The notes under the pieces were generated by a model that was not told where the DNA came from, did not search any database, and saw nothing but the letters and a program-made list of their open reading frames with translations. Made by a program: the position numbers and the translations under genes. DNA of 64,000 nucleotides from Phytophthora hibernalis (Eukaryota > Oomycota > Peronosporomycetes > Peronosporales > Peronosporaceae): the NCBI GenBank assembly GCA_012656075.1, contig JAAKBF010000151.1:1178001-1242000 (forward strand). The letters are read 5' to 3'. Positions 1 to 9,855 of this stretch are shown here, one piece after another (the stretch's first letter is position 1; the number at the start of each line of letters is the position of its first letter).

Positions 1-2
1 AA

Positions 3-460
3 ACATTTCGATCATGTCTCGCCCGAGAAGATCTCGAGGCTGCGGCTGACGTAAAGACTCACTTTCAATTCAATCATGAGTCGTACGCGCGTGTGGTTCA
101 ACGCGTGACCAGTCTCAAGGTAGAAGCAGCTCTGAGGACCTCTACACCCAAACAATCGGCAGTCCGTCAGAAGAAACCCAAGCAGAGAGGATCGAGCTGT
201 AGCGGTCCCCGCCAGGGGCGCGTGGTTTCCGTGCCTCAGGATGTTGTCGCAGCTTTACCTATTCGAAAAGGTAAAAGATCTGTATGAAGTTTCTATCAGT
301 TGATGGTTGTCCTGGCGAGGGCGACACTTGTGTATTCGATTATCGGGGTCACTTCGTTCCTGCCAAACTTCCCGGTAATGTGAAGAACTTCATCAGCAAG
401 ACTTACGGAGGGCTGCGAGACACAAGCTCGCTAGACTCGAGGAATCAGGTGGAGATGTGA
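3..460 (+). pseudogene. Gag-like C-terminal fragment, left copy, frameshifted
   Basis: This repeats the last part of the Gag-like protein at 1499-2470. The frame is open from the window edge to a stop at 285-287. That stop is reached only because an A run is one base shorter than in the right copy (about 281-285). The CCCH-like motif that follows is therefore out of frame here. Since the only differences from the right copy are homopolymer lengths, the break may be a sequencing error and not decay. Confidence 0.75.
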
Positions 461-615
461 AAGGGCCATGAGGTGGGACAGGAGGCATCCACCCTCAGGC
501 CGACTGAGAAGCCTCCACCTCTTGACAAGGAGAAAATCTCGAGAGCAAGATACCCGTAGTGATGCCTAGACAAGGCAGAAGCGAGGACGCCCCGCGCCCT
601 AACACTTGCGGGTCG

Positions 616-870
616 GTCGGTTGGCCCAAGGCGACTCAATGTCACCGAAGGGGCCATGTTTCACCGCTGCAAAATAATTGCAGGCAGGTCGGTTGGCCCA
701 ACGTGGCTTCAAATCACGGAGAGGGCTATGTTTTGCCGCTGCAAGATAATTGCAGGCAGGTCGGTTGGCCCAACGTGGCTCATAGTCACGGAGGAGGCGA
801 TGTGTTGCCGCTGCAAGATAATTGCAGGCAGGTCGGTCGGTCCGACGTGGCTCAGCTTCACGAAATAGGC
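616..870 (+). repeat. 72-bp tandem repeat array, about 3.5 units (left copy)
   Basis: The core GTCGGTTGGCCCA starts at 616, 688 and 760, and a diverged form (GTCGGTCGGTCCG) starts at 832, so the period is exactly 72 bp. Because 72 is a multiple of three, each unit also reads as a 24-residue repeat in an open frame. Every unit holds a small stem, CTGCAA-5 nt-TTGCAG, and the near-palindrome GTTGGCCCAAC. Confidence 0.95.
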
Positions 871-1498
871 GAAGTTTTTCCGGCGGTGAGCGTGAGAAGG
901 GCGCGAATAAGCGCTCCAGGCTTGGAGGCAGACACACGGTGGAATTCACAAGCTTCTCAGTTACCTAGCACGGTATGGGGACCGGCGCGAAAATTCTGAC
1001 AGCTCGCAAGCAGAACGACTAAGCACAAAGAAAATCCTCTCCGGAATTGCTGATGCCGCCACAGTCGACTCGACTGGGAAGGGCGGATAGCAGAGGTATG
1101 ATCAGGGCGCCAAAAGGGTCGACACGCCAATTGCAACACTTTATTGAGAGAAAACAACAACGCTACACACTGACGCTCGCCGCGAATGAGAGACTCCTAG
1201 TCTTCCAGCAAGGATCAGCTCGAGCGGACATGGTTTCGATCATGAAGCACTATGGTGTGGCACCTCCGACGCAAGCCCAGTGGTACCGGCTGAAACACGT
1301 CAAGACGAACCCTGTTTGCCAGGTAGTGCCAAACGGGGACGTGATGAGCCATATCTCCAGACGCCTAGACACCAGGGGGAGTTGCGGCTCTCTGCGTTAC
1401 AAAGACGGCTTGGAGGCGACCCTGAGATGGTACAAGATATCGACTAGCTTATCGCGTTTCGGCAAGCTAATCTGAGTAAGGGAAGCTCCAGCTCCGTA

Positions 1499-2470
1499 GT
1501 GTACACAGCGGGGAAGGAATCCAAGTCGCAGTTCAGACCAAGCCGGCAACAAGGAGCAGTGCACGGAGCCATGGTAAACGGTAAGTACTCGCACTTAGAT
1601 GCTCAATTGTTTTTGGAGACTATGCAGTCTCAAGCCAAAGACTTCGACTATTTGCCACACCCTGGTGTTGCGCGTGGATTATTCGCGTGGGATTTTGGGT
1701 TTCGGGGCCTAACAGTACGACACTTTGCGCCAATGGATGTGGAGGTAGAAAGAAACCACTTTTGCCGTTACGATATGACAGATTTTTCGACAAAGAACAA
1801 GGTGCCAGAGCCACAGACGCCGGGAGATCTTGCCGATGTTTAAGCGGCCCTGGAAGTGCTCTCACTGCTGGTGAACGAGATGTATACCAAGGCTGTGGCA
1901 GATTTGGTCGATGCGGCTAGACGATTCCTGCTCGTTGTGCGTAAGACGAAGACGATGCAAGGGCCAGAAGCCGTGCCAGAATTGGTAGCATGGATTGATG
2001 ATCGATTTGAAACATTTCGATCATGTCTCGCCCGAGAAGATCTCGAGGCTGCGGCTGACGTAAAGACTCACTTTCAATTCAATCATGAGTCGTACGCGCG
2101 TGTGGTTCAACGCGTGACCAGTCTCAAGGTAGAAGCAGCTCTGAGGACCTCTACACCCAAACAATCGGCAGTCCGTCAGAAGAAACCCAAGCAGAGAGGA
2201 TCGAGCTGTAGCGGTCCCCGCCAGGGGCGCGTGGTTTCCGTGCCTCAGGATGTTGTCGCAGCTTTACCTATTCGAAAAGGTAAAAAGATCTGTATGAAGT
2301 TTCTATCAGTTGATGGTTGTCCTGGCGAGGGCGACACTTGTGTATTCGATTATCGGGGTCACTTCGTTCCTGCCAAACTTCCCGGTAATGTGAAGAACTT
2401 CATCAGCAAGACTTACGGAGGGCTGCGAGACACAAGCTCGCTAGACTCGAGGAATCAGGTGGAGATGTGA
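1499..2470 (+). pseudogene. Gag-like protein of the DIRS/Ngaro-like element, in-frame stop
   Basis: The frame is open from 1499 to 1840, meets a TAA at 1841-1843, and continues in the same frame to 2470. It therefore looks like one protein of about 320 residues with a single nonsense change. The N-terminal part is helical and rich in charged residues. The C-terminal part has a basic stretch (RQKKPKQR) followed by a CCCH-like pattern, C-x8-C-x6-C-x6-H, ending in RGHFVP. This is typical of the nucleic-acid-binding end of Gag proteins. Position directly 5' of the RT supports the call; no sequence database was consulted. Confidence 0.65.
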
Positions 2471-3292
2471 AAGGGCCATGAGGTGGGACAGGAGGCATCC
2501 ACCCTCAGGCCGACTGAGAAGCCTCCACCTCTTGACAAGGGAGAAAATCTCGAGAGCAAGATACCCGTAGTGATGCCTAGACAAGGCAGAAGCGAGGACG
2601 CCCCGCGCCCTAACACTTGCGGGTCGGTCGGTTGGCCCAAGGCGACTCAATGTCACCGAAGGGGCCATGTTTCACCGCTGCAAAATAATTGCAGGCAGGT
2701 CGGTTGGCCCAACGTGGCTTCAAATCACGGAGAGGGCTATGTTTTGCCGCTGCAAGATAATTGCAGGCAGGTCGGTTGGCCCAACGTGGCTCATAGTCAC
2801 GGAGGAGGCGATGTGTTGCCGCTGCAAGATAATTGCAGGCAGGTCGGTCGGTCCGACGTGGCTCAGCTTCACGAAATAGGCGAAGTTTTTCCGGCGGTGA
2901 GCGTGAGAAGGGCGCGAATAAGCGCTCCAGGCTTGGAGGCAGACACACGGTGGAATTCACAAGCTTCTCAGTTACCTAGCACGGTATGGGGACCGGCGCG
3001 AAAATTCTGACAGCTCGCAAGCAGAACGACTAAGCACAAAGAAAATCCTCTCCGGAATTGCTGATGCCGCCACAGTCGACTCGACTGGGAAGGGCGGATA
3101 GCAGAGGTATGATCAGGGCGCCAAAAGGGTCGACACGCCAATTGCAACACTTTATTGAGAGAAAACAACAACGCTACACACTGACGCTCGCCGCGAATGA
3201 GAGACTCCTAGTCTTCCAGCAAGGATCAGCTCGAGCGGACATGGTTTCGATCATGAAGCACTATGGTGTGGCACCTCCGACGCAAGCCCAGT
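2010..3292 (+). repeat. 2-kb tandem duplication, right copy
   Basis: This is the near-identical partner of 1-1281, and the copy continuous with the RT region. It holds the Gag C-terminus with its zinc-knuckle-like motif, the 72-bp repeat array, and the short leader before the RT. High identity means either a very recent duplication or an assembly artefact at a repeated element. Confidence 0.95.
2627..2881 (+). repeat. 72-bp tandem repeat array (right copy)
   Basis: This is the same array as 616-870, shifted by 2011 bp. It lies between the Gag stop codon and the RT region, within a 175-residue open frame (2483-3010) whose product would carry 24-residue repeats. No known domain is recognised. 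A structural role in the element's RNA is as likely as a protein role. Confidence 0.95.
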
Positions 3293-3299
3293 TTCAACA

Positions 3300-5074
3300 T
3301 TGTCGAACGGAGCGCTGAAATTTCAGATCGACCGGGCTAAGCAGGTTGCTTATAGTGAGGTGCTTAGGAGGTCGAAAATGAGCCTCCCAGATTTTATTCG
3401 TTTGGTTCGGGGTGAAACATCACAGGACCCGCGGCCTAATAAGGCTTTGTCGATTCCCGACCATTTACCGAGTTGGCGTACGTACAAATATAAGGAGGAA
3501 TGGCGCGACATTGTTACTCACGGAGTCAGACCTTCGTGGTCAGCATCGTTTCCGAAGCAGAAACAACCTCCGCCAAACCACGGATCTGCTTTACGAGCTC
3601 TAAACGCAGTGGTCAAGAGTCTTCAAAAGTGCCAAGATGAAGACCGTTATTTAATTCTGGATATTGGGCTGCTCCCGTCGCTGAATGGCATCACTTGCAG
3701 TCCGTTTGGAGCAGTACAGAAAGGAGATGCAGACATTACTGAAGTTGCACGGGTAATTCACGACTTGTCGTGTCCAAAGGTGATTCAGTAAACGACCACG
3801 CACAGGAGGGTAATCCAATTGAGGTCACTTATGATGGTGCAGCAGTTCTGGCCAGGCGGATATTACGAGTGGAAGATAGCTCTCCGGGTTCAGCTCGAAT
3901 GTCCACTGGAGATGTTACAGGGGCTTTTCGCAATATACCCGTAGCAGCTGAGGCCGCAGGCCGATTCGCCGGAACAATTCCGGAGCTCAGAATTCTCGTA
4001 ATTGATGTGCCTTGTCCTTTTGGCCGGACAGACTCTCCAATGCACTACTGGGCAGCAGGAGGGGCGATTGTCCACTTACACAAAAATGCTGTACCGACTT
4101 GGCCTTTTCAACCACGGTCTGGCACGGAAAATTTTGGTGGCAAGGCGTGGTGTGATGATCATATTTGTATCGAGCCGGACATTGGATCTCGGTTGGCCGA
4201 GGCAAGTTTATCTCTTCGGACATCAATGGTGACGATTCTGGGTCCTCACGCGTGTAACGAGGAAAAATCACGCAATGGTTTACGGAGGGCAAGGCTCTCG
4301 GTCTTCAGTGGAACCTCAAGTCGATGACGCTATCAATGCCCGCTGACAAAATTGCTAAAGCGCTACAACGAGTGGCCGCACTGCAATCAGCTACATCTGC
4401 ATCGAAAACACAGCTCAATAAATTGCTGGGGAGTCTCCGTCACGTAGCCACGTGTGTGCGCACGGCTACTCCATTTTTCCAACGGATCTCATCACTGGCA
4501 CGAAATACAACTCGATTTCACCCTTCATTGATTCCAGAGGAGGTTCGGGAGGACCTGCACTGGTTTGCCGCAATTTTACGAGTTCGAAGATTGAACTCAG
4601 TACCGCTGACACGATTCGTCGATGCAAAGGCTCCCGACTACCATATTTACATGGATGCTAGTGATCGTGGACTTTGTGCACTTTGGCCTGCACGCAAGGA
4701 ATATCTGCAAGTGGAATTTGACGCAGAAGAACGAAAGCTGATCGCAGATTTTAATGCGTCTGTTTCCGACGAGTTCAGCATTAATATTCGCAAAACTGAT
4801 GAGCGCAGTGTTTGCGGCTATCGTGTGGGTCTCGCATTGGTCGCAGTCCGGGAAGCACGACCAGGCTCATACGAAATTCTGGCTTGACAATACTTCTGCT
4901 GTGGCGTGGGCAAATCGAAGATCAAGTCGAAACCCATTCGCTCAGTTATTGCTTCAAATTGTCGGCTTTTTAGAAGTGCGCTACAATTTTTATTCGTCGG
5001 CGGGTCATATATCTGGTGTCGACAATGTCATGGCAGACGCAGGAAGCCGGGTGTGGCAATCCGAGGAGATGTAG
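3300..5074 (+). pseudogene. Reverse transcriptase-RNase H of the DIRS/Ngaro-like element
   Basis: The RT palm is recognised by motif A, TGDVTGAFRNIPV, and by motif C, WCDDH, at about 4148-4162; both bring catalytic aspartates. A connection region leads to RNase H with YMDAS (about 4642-4660), a WLDNTSAVAWANR block and AGHISGVDN. Three frames are needed. A shift near 3777 (IHDLSCP, then GDSVND) fits one missing G. One near 4324 joins the palm to the thumb. One near 4790 fits an extra A. Whether this copy is dead or only mis-sequenced is unclear, but the Gag nonsense codon argues for an inactive copy. Confidence 0.85.
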
Positions 5075-5100
5075 CGTTCATTTGCTGACATGTCGTTTGG

Positions 5101-6143
5101 TTGGACACAGGTCACAGTCCCGCTGAGCTCAAGAAAACTCTCGAGGCTTTGGGAGCATTTTTCCGAGCGGGGGCTTTAGCCGACACTTCTCGTGTGCAGT
5201 ACCGTCGTTCTTGGGATCAGTGGTGGAAGTGGTGCGAGTTCATGGGCTACCATCCATGGCTCGCACGTGACAAGATCGACGCAAATGCGTCGCAGTTGGG
5301 TGCATTTGCGGTGTACCTTTGGCGGTACGGCATGAATCGAGCCGGGGTCGGGAACACCTACACCACTATTTGCAGTAAACTGTGTGCGGTGCGCTGGTTT
5401 CACAAGCACACAGCCGGATATGATCCGGGTGTCAATGCAGGACACATGATTTTGTTGCGCGGCATCCGACGATTTACGGATCCCGTCTTCAAGCAACAGC
5501 CTGTCACCCCCGCTTCTCCGGACAATTTTCCGTTTGATCAATTTGCAGCAACCTCGCGGGCAACTTTTGTGGGGCGGGCTGTTACTTGCCTTCGTTTTCC
5601 TTTTGCGCAGATCCGAGTATCTGTTTATCGGCAGAAAGCATCGCTTCGGCTGGGAGATTTGGTTTTTCAAGACGAGAAGGGACAAAAGGTGCGCCCAAGG
5701 CAAGCAGACGTGGTGGGCATTCGTCTTTTAGGCGCCAAGAACAATCAGTTTGGGCGTGAGGAGTTTCGCTACCACAATCGCTCAGGAGACGAAGTACTGT
5801 GCCCGGTCGAGGCAGCTCAATGGATCCTGAAAGGGGTTCGAGCATTTGCTACAAAACCTGACCAGCCCGCCTTATCAACCGGAGTCGCGTCAGGTATAAC
5901 CGCGGAGGAAGAGGCAACTGCGCTCAAACAGGCAGCAAGTGTCGGGGGTTAAATACTAAGCTGTATTCAACCCATTCAGTGCGAATTGGAGGAGCCACGG
6001 AGCTATTGAACTCGGGAGCAGACCGCCTGGTGATAAAGCTGATGGGCAGGTGGTTGTCGAATACATTCGAAGGGTATCCCACGTTATCGGCGGCTGGATC
6101 GCGGAATTTAGCCAGGTTAATCTGTCGGCTGCCCTCGAATTAG
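5101..6143 (+). pseudogene. Tyrosine recombinase (YR) of the DIRS/Ngaro-like element
   Basis: An N-terminal SAM-like core-binding region (RVQYRRSWDQWWKWC, about 5194-5240) precedes the catalytic domain. The first catalytic Arg lies in LLRRSEYLFIG, in another frame at about 5595-5630. The HSVR box lies at about 5970 and the GRW...FEGY box with the likely nucleophile Tyr at about 6038-6075. The stop is TAG at 6141-6143. At least three frame changes are needed, two of them compensating around 5540-5630. Such recombinases integrate a circular DNA copy in place of a DDE integrase. Confidence 0.85.
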
Positions 6144-7330
6144 TCGGGTGCCTAGCGCTCACGGTACTCCAGCGCGTTTATTGGCTTCGACTGGGAGATG
6201 AATTTCGCGGGTTGTGTATCGGCGTTGGTTGGGGGCTCTTTTATGACAAGGTCGCAGACAAATTTGATGCATCGAGTGACTCTAAAGTGAATGTCGAAGA
6301 CCACGAAGTTGAAAGTGAGCCTAACATAAAGAAGTATGCCTTGGGGTTGAAGTTCTACTATGCTGGTGGCTCGTGTCGGTACATGTTTCACTACCCCACG
6401 CAGAAAGTGAAAACTGAACTGGAAAGAGCGATTCAGTCTGACGCAGACAAGTCTCAACTGGTTAAATATTGCAGTGGCGTTTTGCACAAAGATTCTGTCA
6501 ACAGTCTCTATGGGATGCAACGTGACGGTCCGGATAGTGGACGGTTCCCGGTAAGCTCATATGTAGCCTCTCGCTTTGCAGAGGAATGCAGTGAGGATAC
6601 CATTGTGGATTTGGCGAAGCGTCTCAATGCTTCTCATAATCCAGCGTTGGACGGTCATCTCTTCGAATGGTTATTTTTGGCATGTGTCGCGAGGCGCACA
6701 GTGAAATTATTCGACGGCAACGTTGAAGATGTTCTTCCCAAGCGAGAGTCGAGCGGTTTGACCCAAAAAACAGTTTCAACGATATAATAAAAAGAAGCAT
6801 ACCGAGGTGTGATCTCTTGCTGCCACGTCGAGGACGGCACATACGACATTGACTTCAGAGACGGCGAAAAGGACACGGATGTGGATGCCGAGCAGATTCT
6901 GCTGCAAAACAGCAGTGCCGACCAGAAGCAGCTGGCTTTCAATGTGGGCGACAAGGTGAAGGCGAAACAAAAACTAAGGATCAGAGGAAACCAAAGTTGG
7001 TTGCAGCCTGTCGCGTGGAATCAAGGAGGCTATGATGCGGTGTATTTCGACCTGGATAAAAACGAAGTAATTTTTGTCCAGGTGACCCGAGCGACCACGC
7101 ATGACTTCAAGATGGTCTATTTCAACGAAGTGCTACTCAAACTGAAATCGGCAGGAATGCATATTTCAAAGGTGGTGGTCTATTTTGTGATCAAGCCGAC
7201 TCAGCGCGTTGGGGATTTTAAGTTCGGTATCATTGAGGACCGAGACCTTTTGGCAAAATTCGATGCGAGTTGGACCCGCCCCGAAGAAGAGCATGTGAAA
7301 GTGCGCTGTCTTGAAACGAATTCAGTCTAG
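6050..7330 (+). pseudogene. Crinkler-type REase-fold domain with Tudor-like insert, 5' partial
   Basis: The first half (6050-6787) has the PVSSYV...NPALDGHLFEWLF pattern that I associate with Crinkler C-terminal regions. The last part (about 6991-7250) has WNQGGYDAVYFD, FVQVT and H-x2-K, the D...QxT nuclease-like core of that family. Between them lie CHVEDGTYDIDFRDGEKDT and FNVGDKVKAKQKL, which read as Tudor-like halves. Two stops at 6785-6790 interrupt the frame next to long A runs, so they may reflect missing bases. No LFLAK-type N-terminus or signal peptide is present. The frame opens inside the recombinase gene, so the protein is truncated or fused. Family assignment is from memory of motifs only. 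Confidence 0.55.
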
Positions 7331-7605
7331 GTGCTGTTGTCTTTCAGACGTAGCCCAAAGAAACGAGTGTGAAAGCGGAAACAAGTGGGTTTTCTTGAGT
7401 ACACCACAATATTTGCGACCATCACTCTTGAAATGTTGCCACACGAAAATACGGTAGTCGTATTATTAATAATACATCGTCGTGTATCTAACATGCTAGC
7501 GAATTCACGAGGAAAAAGAACCCGATCTATGAAAGGTGAAATGTCAGAATTGTTGGCTCGCTCGTTGTGGCCCAGCAGGAAAAACTCCTCGATGATCCCC
7601 AGACC
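7331..7605. other. Interval without a recognised gene
   Basis: AT-rich sequence between the Crinkler-like region and the pogo element. It contains a perfect 16-bp palindrome, GTATTATTAATAATAC, at 7460-7475. No coding signal is convincing. Confidence 0.5.
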
Positions 7606-7607
7606 TA

Positions 7608-7623
7608 CAGATTACGACGAATT
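7608..7623 (+). repeat. Left terminal inverted repeat of pogo-like element
   Basis: CAGATTACGACGAATT, preceded by TA at 7606-7607. It pairs exactly with 9344-9359. The CAG start is common for Tc1/pogo-type ends. Confidence 0.9.
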
Positions 7624-7781
7624 GACGTGACGCTGAGGTTTTTTATTGTATAGGAAGCAGCATAGACACAAAGATATGACGTAAATAATTTTACGACCAA
7701 TCACACCTCACGAGCAATTTTATTGGCCGAAAACGACAATGCTCTTCAAGTCATTATTCATTAAAAGGACTAGTGATTGAA

Positions 7782-9122
7782 CTACAAACCTGCTTTCTCC
7801 CATGCACGGCGAATGCACTGCTCGCTAACGCTCTTCCAGGAGGCAACTACTCTTGCGGCGACAATCTTACGCTTTTTACGTGCTGGAACCTTCATTAGTG
7901 CAAGAAGTCGATCGCGCAGAGGCAGGTGCCCGTGTGCTTGGATGCAGGACAACTCGTTGGATAGCGCTTGCTTCCGCAGACTCTTCTTGAACGGGCCCAT
8001 GACACCGACATCACGCGGCAGCAGCACCGCTGTGGTATTCTTGGGAAGGGGTACCAATTCGGTCCCCCAGCTTGCAAACTCTTCTTCGGAAGCACTGGAG
8101 GTATGACACTTTAGATTATCGACGTACAGTGCTAGTGGGCCGGCCTGAGTTGTCGAAACGAACTCAGCCCATACTCCATTGATGAAGTGATCGTGCCAAA
8201 TTCAGTATCCATCCACGCATTAGACTGTACCGTTGCGTAGATATCCTGGAAGTCCTTGCACTCCTCCTCCACAGTTCCACCCGGCTGACCCTTAAAGATG
8301 ATAAGTAGCCGCAGTTTTTCACCAGTCGCGGAGACCACCAGCAAAACACTGGCGCGCGATGACCGCGCTCGACCGCGCACTTTAGCAGACTTCTTGGAGC
8401 CGCGCTCGGCGATAATGCTTCCAGGTTCCTCGTCATAATAAACGGCAGTTTCGTCCGCATTGAATAAAGAGCTCCGTGCGTAGGTTTTGCTACGGCTGCC
8501 CCGATACCTTGCGCAAACTTTACTTGCTCAAGGAGCAAATCTTCAGTTGAAAGAACGGTTCTCGTCGGGCGTCGAAATGAATAGCCGTGGCGGTGGACGA
8601 AGCGTTGAAAAAGCCGATATAGACTAGCCTCCTTGCTTGAAATAAGATAGATATCTACCCATGCAGCGTATTCCTCTCTAACGAAAGCAACAACATGACT
8701 CATCTTGAGCGGGTAATCTTCTCGACGCATTGCCTTAATCCACTGAACGAGCTCTTCAGTGTGAGGGAAGGAACATGGCCGACCTTGGCCTCCCAAGCAG
8801 ACCTTTGAGGACATTTTGCTGCTGCACGCCTCCAGCAGCTTGGCCTCCTGCTTCTCCCACGCGTAGATGGACCCCCTGCTTTTAGGCCGTATCACTTATG
8901 CAGCTCTGTCACCGACCAGCCTCTGCTTCTTTCGTCGAGCTCGTGTACCTTGAAAGCGTTGGGAAACATTATACGGCGAGACCCTAGGCTCGGACTCTCG
9001 CCAGACACAGAAAAGGCTGCGACGACAGTCCTTATTTCTTGGCTGTCTTCTTCCTCACTGCTGTCTCCGTCCCCGTTCTCCTCCCTCTTCCCCTCAAGGC
9101 ACCCGCTCGGCAGGAGCGTCAT
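7782..9122 (-). CDS. pogo-like DDE/DDD transposase, frameshifted in this sequence
   Basis: The order is an acidic N-terminus, a helix-turn-helix region (GRPCSFPHTEELVQWIKAMR, about 8740-8800), then the catalytic core. First Asp: NADETAVYYD (about 8440-8470). The invariant block GSKKS...SSRASVLLVVSATGEKL...IIFKGQPGG follows. Second Asp: LYVDNLKCH (about 8108-8135). Third Asp: LPRDVGVMGPFKK (about 7985-8023). Three frame changes are needed (near 8894, 8485-8488 and 8198-8200), and each is explained by one missing base in an A/T run. If those are errors the protein would be about 447 residues and intact. The start is the first ATG in the N-terminal frame. Confidence 0.85.
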
Positions 9123-9343
9123 TGACGACACCCCAGGTACGCAGGCGCATCTCCGTATCTTCTTCGGTGCTACTTGATATGGTCATCATGAATTCTAAAC
9201 TGCTGGACGCGAGCAATATGCTGCTTGATCGCTGGACGAGCGCTCCAGACCAGCCAAATTGCTTGCATTTTATTGGCCAAATTTTTGTATAGCCGGAGCC
9301 GCCACTAAAACCTTAGCTGTCACATCAATACGTCCGTCATATT

Positions 9344-9359
9344 AATTCGTCGTAATCTG
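9344..9359 (-). repeat. Right terminal inverted repeat of pogo-like element
   Basis: AATTCGTCGTAATCTG, followed by TA at 9360-9361. It is the exact reverse complement of the left terminal repeat. Confidence 0.9.
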
Positions 9360-9361
9360 TA

Positions 9362-9855
9362 CTTCTCTACTTTGATACTTTATGCGCAGTGTGTTCGGTT
9401 TATAATACATAGCGCAAAATTAATGCAGCGATTGGTATAAAATTGCGATGAGTTTTAAACTGATTTGACGGGGTATTGGTTTATCGAGGTGCGCATCTGC
9501 GTCCGAAAACTGCTATATCACTACCCTTTAGACAAATGTCAGTACGCTTTCAGATCACACATGCACATTATGGATGAATATCATCAATTCTCCGACTATA
9601 CTGGTGCTGACTATTTATAATATTGGCCAATAGGATGGAGATCTGAAGAAGAGTACAAATATCGACCAATTAGAAAACGTAGTTCGTAAATTTTTGTCCA
9701 ATCAGAGAGAGATTTGGCTGAATGCATGTGTCTATCGACAGCTCCGACATATCCTGTCGGAGGGACCAGCAAAGTTATTGATATACCCCTACAAATCCCC
9801 AGTCATTCGAATATTTCCTGAATATCCCGCAAGCTCCGACATCTCCGACCCCAAG
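9362..9855. other. Interval without a recognised gene
   Basis: AT-rich sequence between the pogo element and the Crypton recombinase. Several ATTGGCCAA/CCAAT-type motifs are present, which could be Crypton promoter sequence. No ORF is supported. Confidence 0.4.

Larger units (their letters stand above)
1..1281 (+). repeat. 2-kb tandem duplication, left copy (truncated by window)
   Basis: Bases 1-1281 reappear at 2010-3292. The only differences I found are two one-base gaps in this copy, one in an A run near 285 and one in a G run near 529, so the offset grows from 2009 to 2011. Both copies diverge abruptly after the shared GCAAGCCCAGT. Here the sequence runs into the unique spacer 1282-2009; the right copy runs into the RT. 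This is the geometry of a tandem duplication of a roughly 2010-bp unit made of spacer plus repeat. Confidence 0.95.
1..6143 (+). mobile_element. DIRS/Ngaro-like tyrosine-recombinase retroelement, 5' end outside window
   Basis: Gag-like, RT-RNase H and tyrosine-recombinase regions follow one another on the plus strand, the order found in DIRS and Ngaro elements. The RT has a DDH active-site motif, the RNase H ends in an AGHISGVDN block, and the recombinase carries HSVR and a GRW...Y box. No integrase, protease or LTR pair is seen. No methyltransferase domain was recognised, so DIRS-1-like versus Ngaro is undecided. The left end lies outside the window, and the split or inverted terminal repeats that would settle the class are not visible. 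Reading frames are broken by one in-frame stop and several one-base shifts. The right limit is set at the recombinase stop codon; the true element end could be further right. Confidence 0.8.
7608..9359 (-). mobile_element. pogo-like (Tc1/mariner superfamily) DNA transposon with TIRs and TA duplication
   Basis: The element is delimited by 16-bp perfect inverted repeats, CAGATTACGACGAATT at 7608-7623 and its complement at 9344-9359. Each is flanked by TA (7606-7607 and 9360-9361), the target site used by this superfamily. Inside each end a second, imperfect match follows (GACGTGACGCTGAGGTTT versus GATGTGACAGCTAAGGTTT). One minus-strand transposase gene fills the element. Total length is 1752 bp. 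Confidence 0.9.

Noticed and set aside
1..3292. Reading the two copies 1-1281 and 2010-3292 as LTRs
   Set aside because: Only 728 bp separate them, both lie 5' of the RT, and they contain Gag codons; this is tandem duplication, not an LTR pair.
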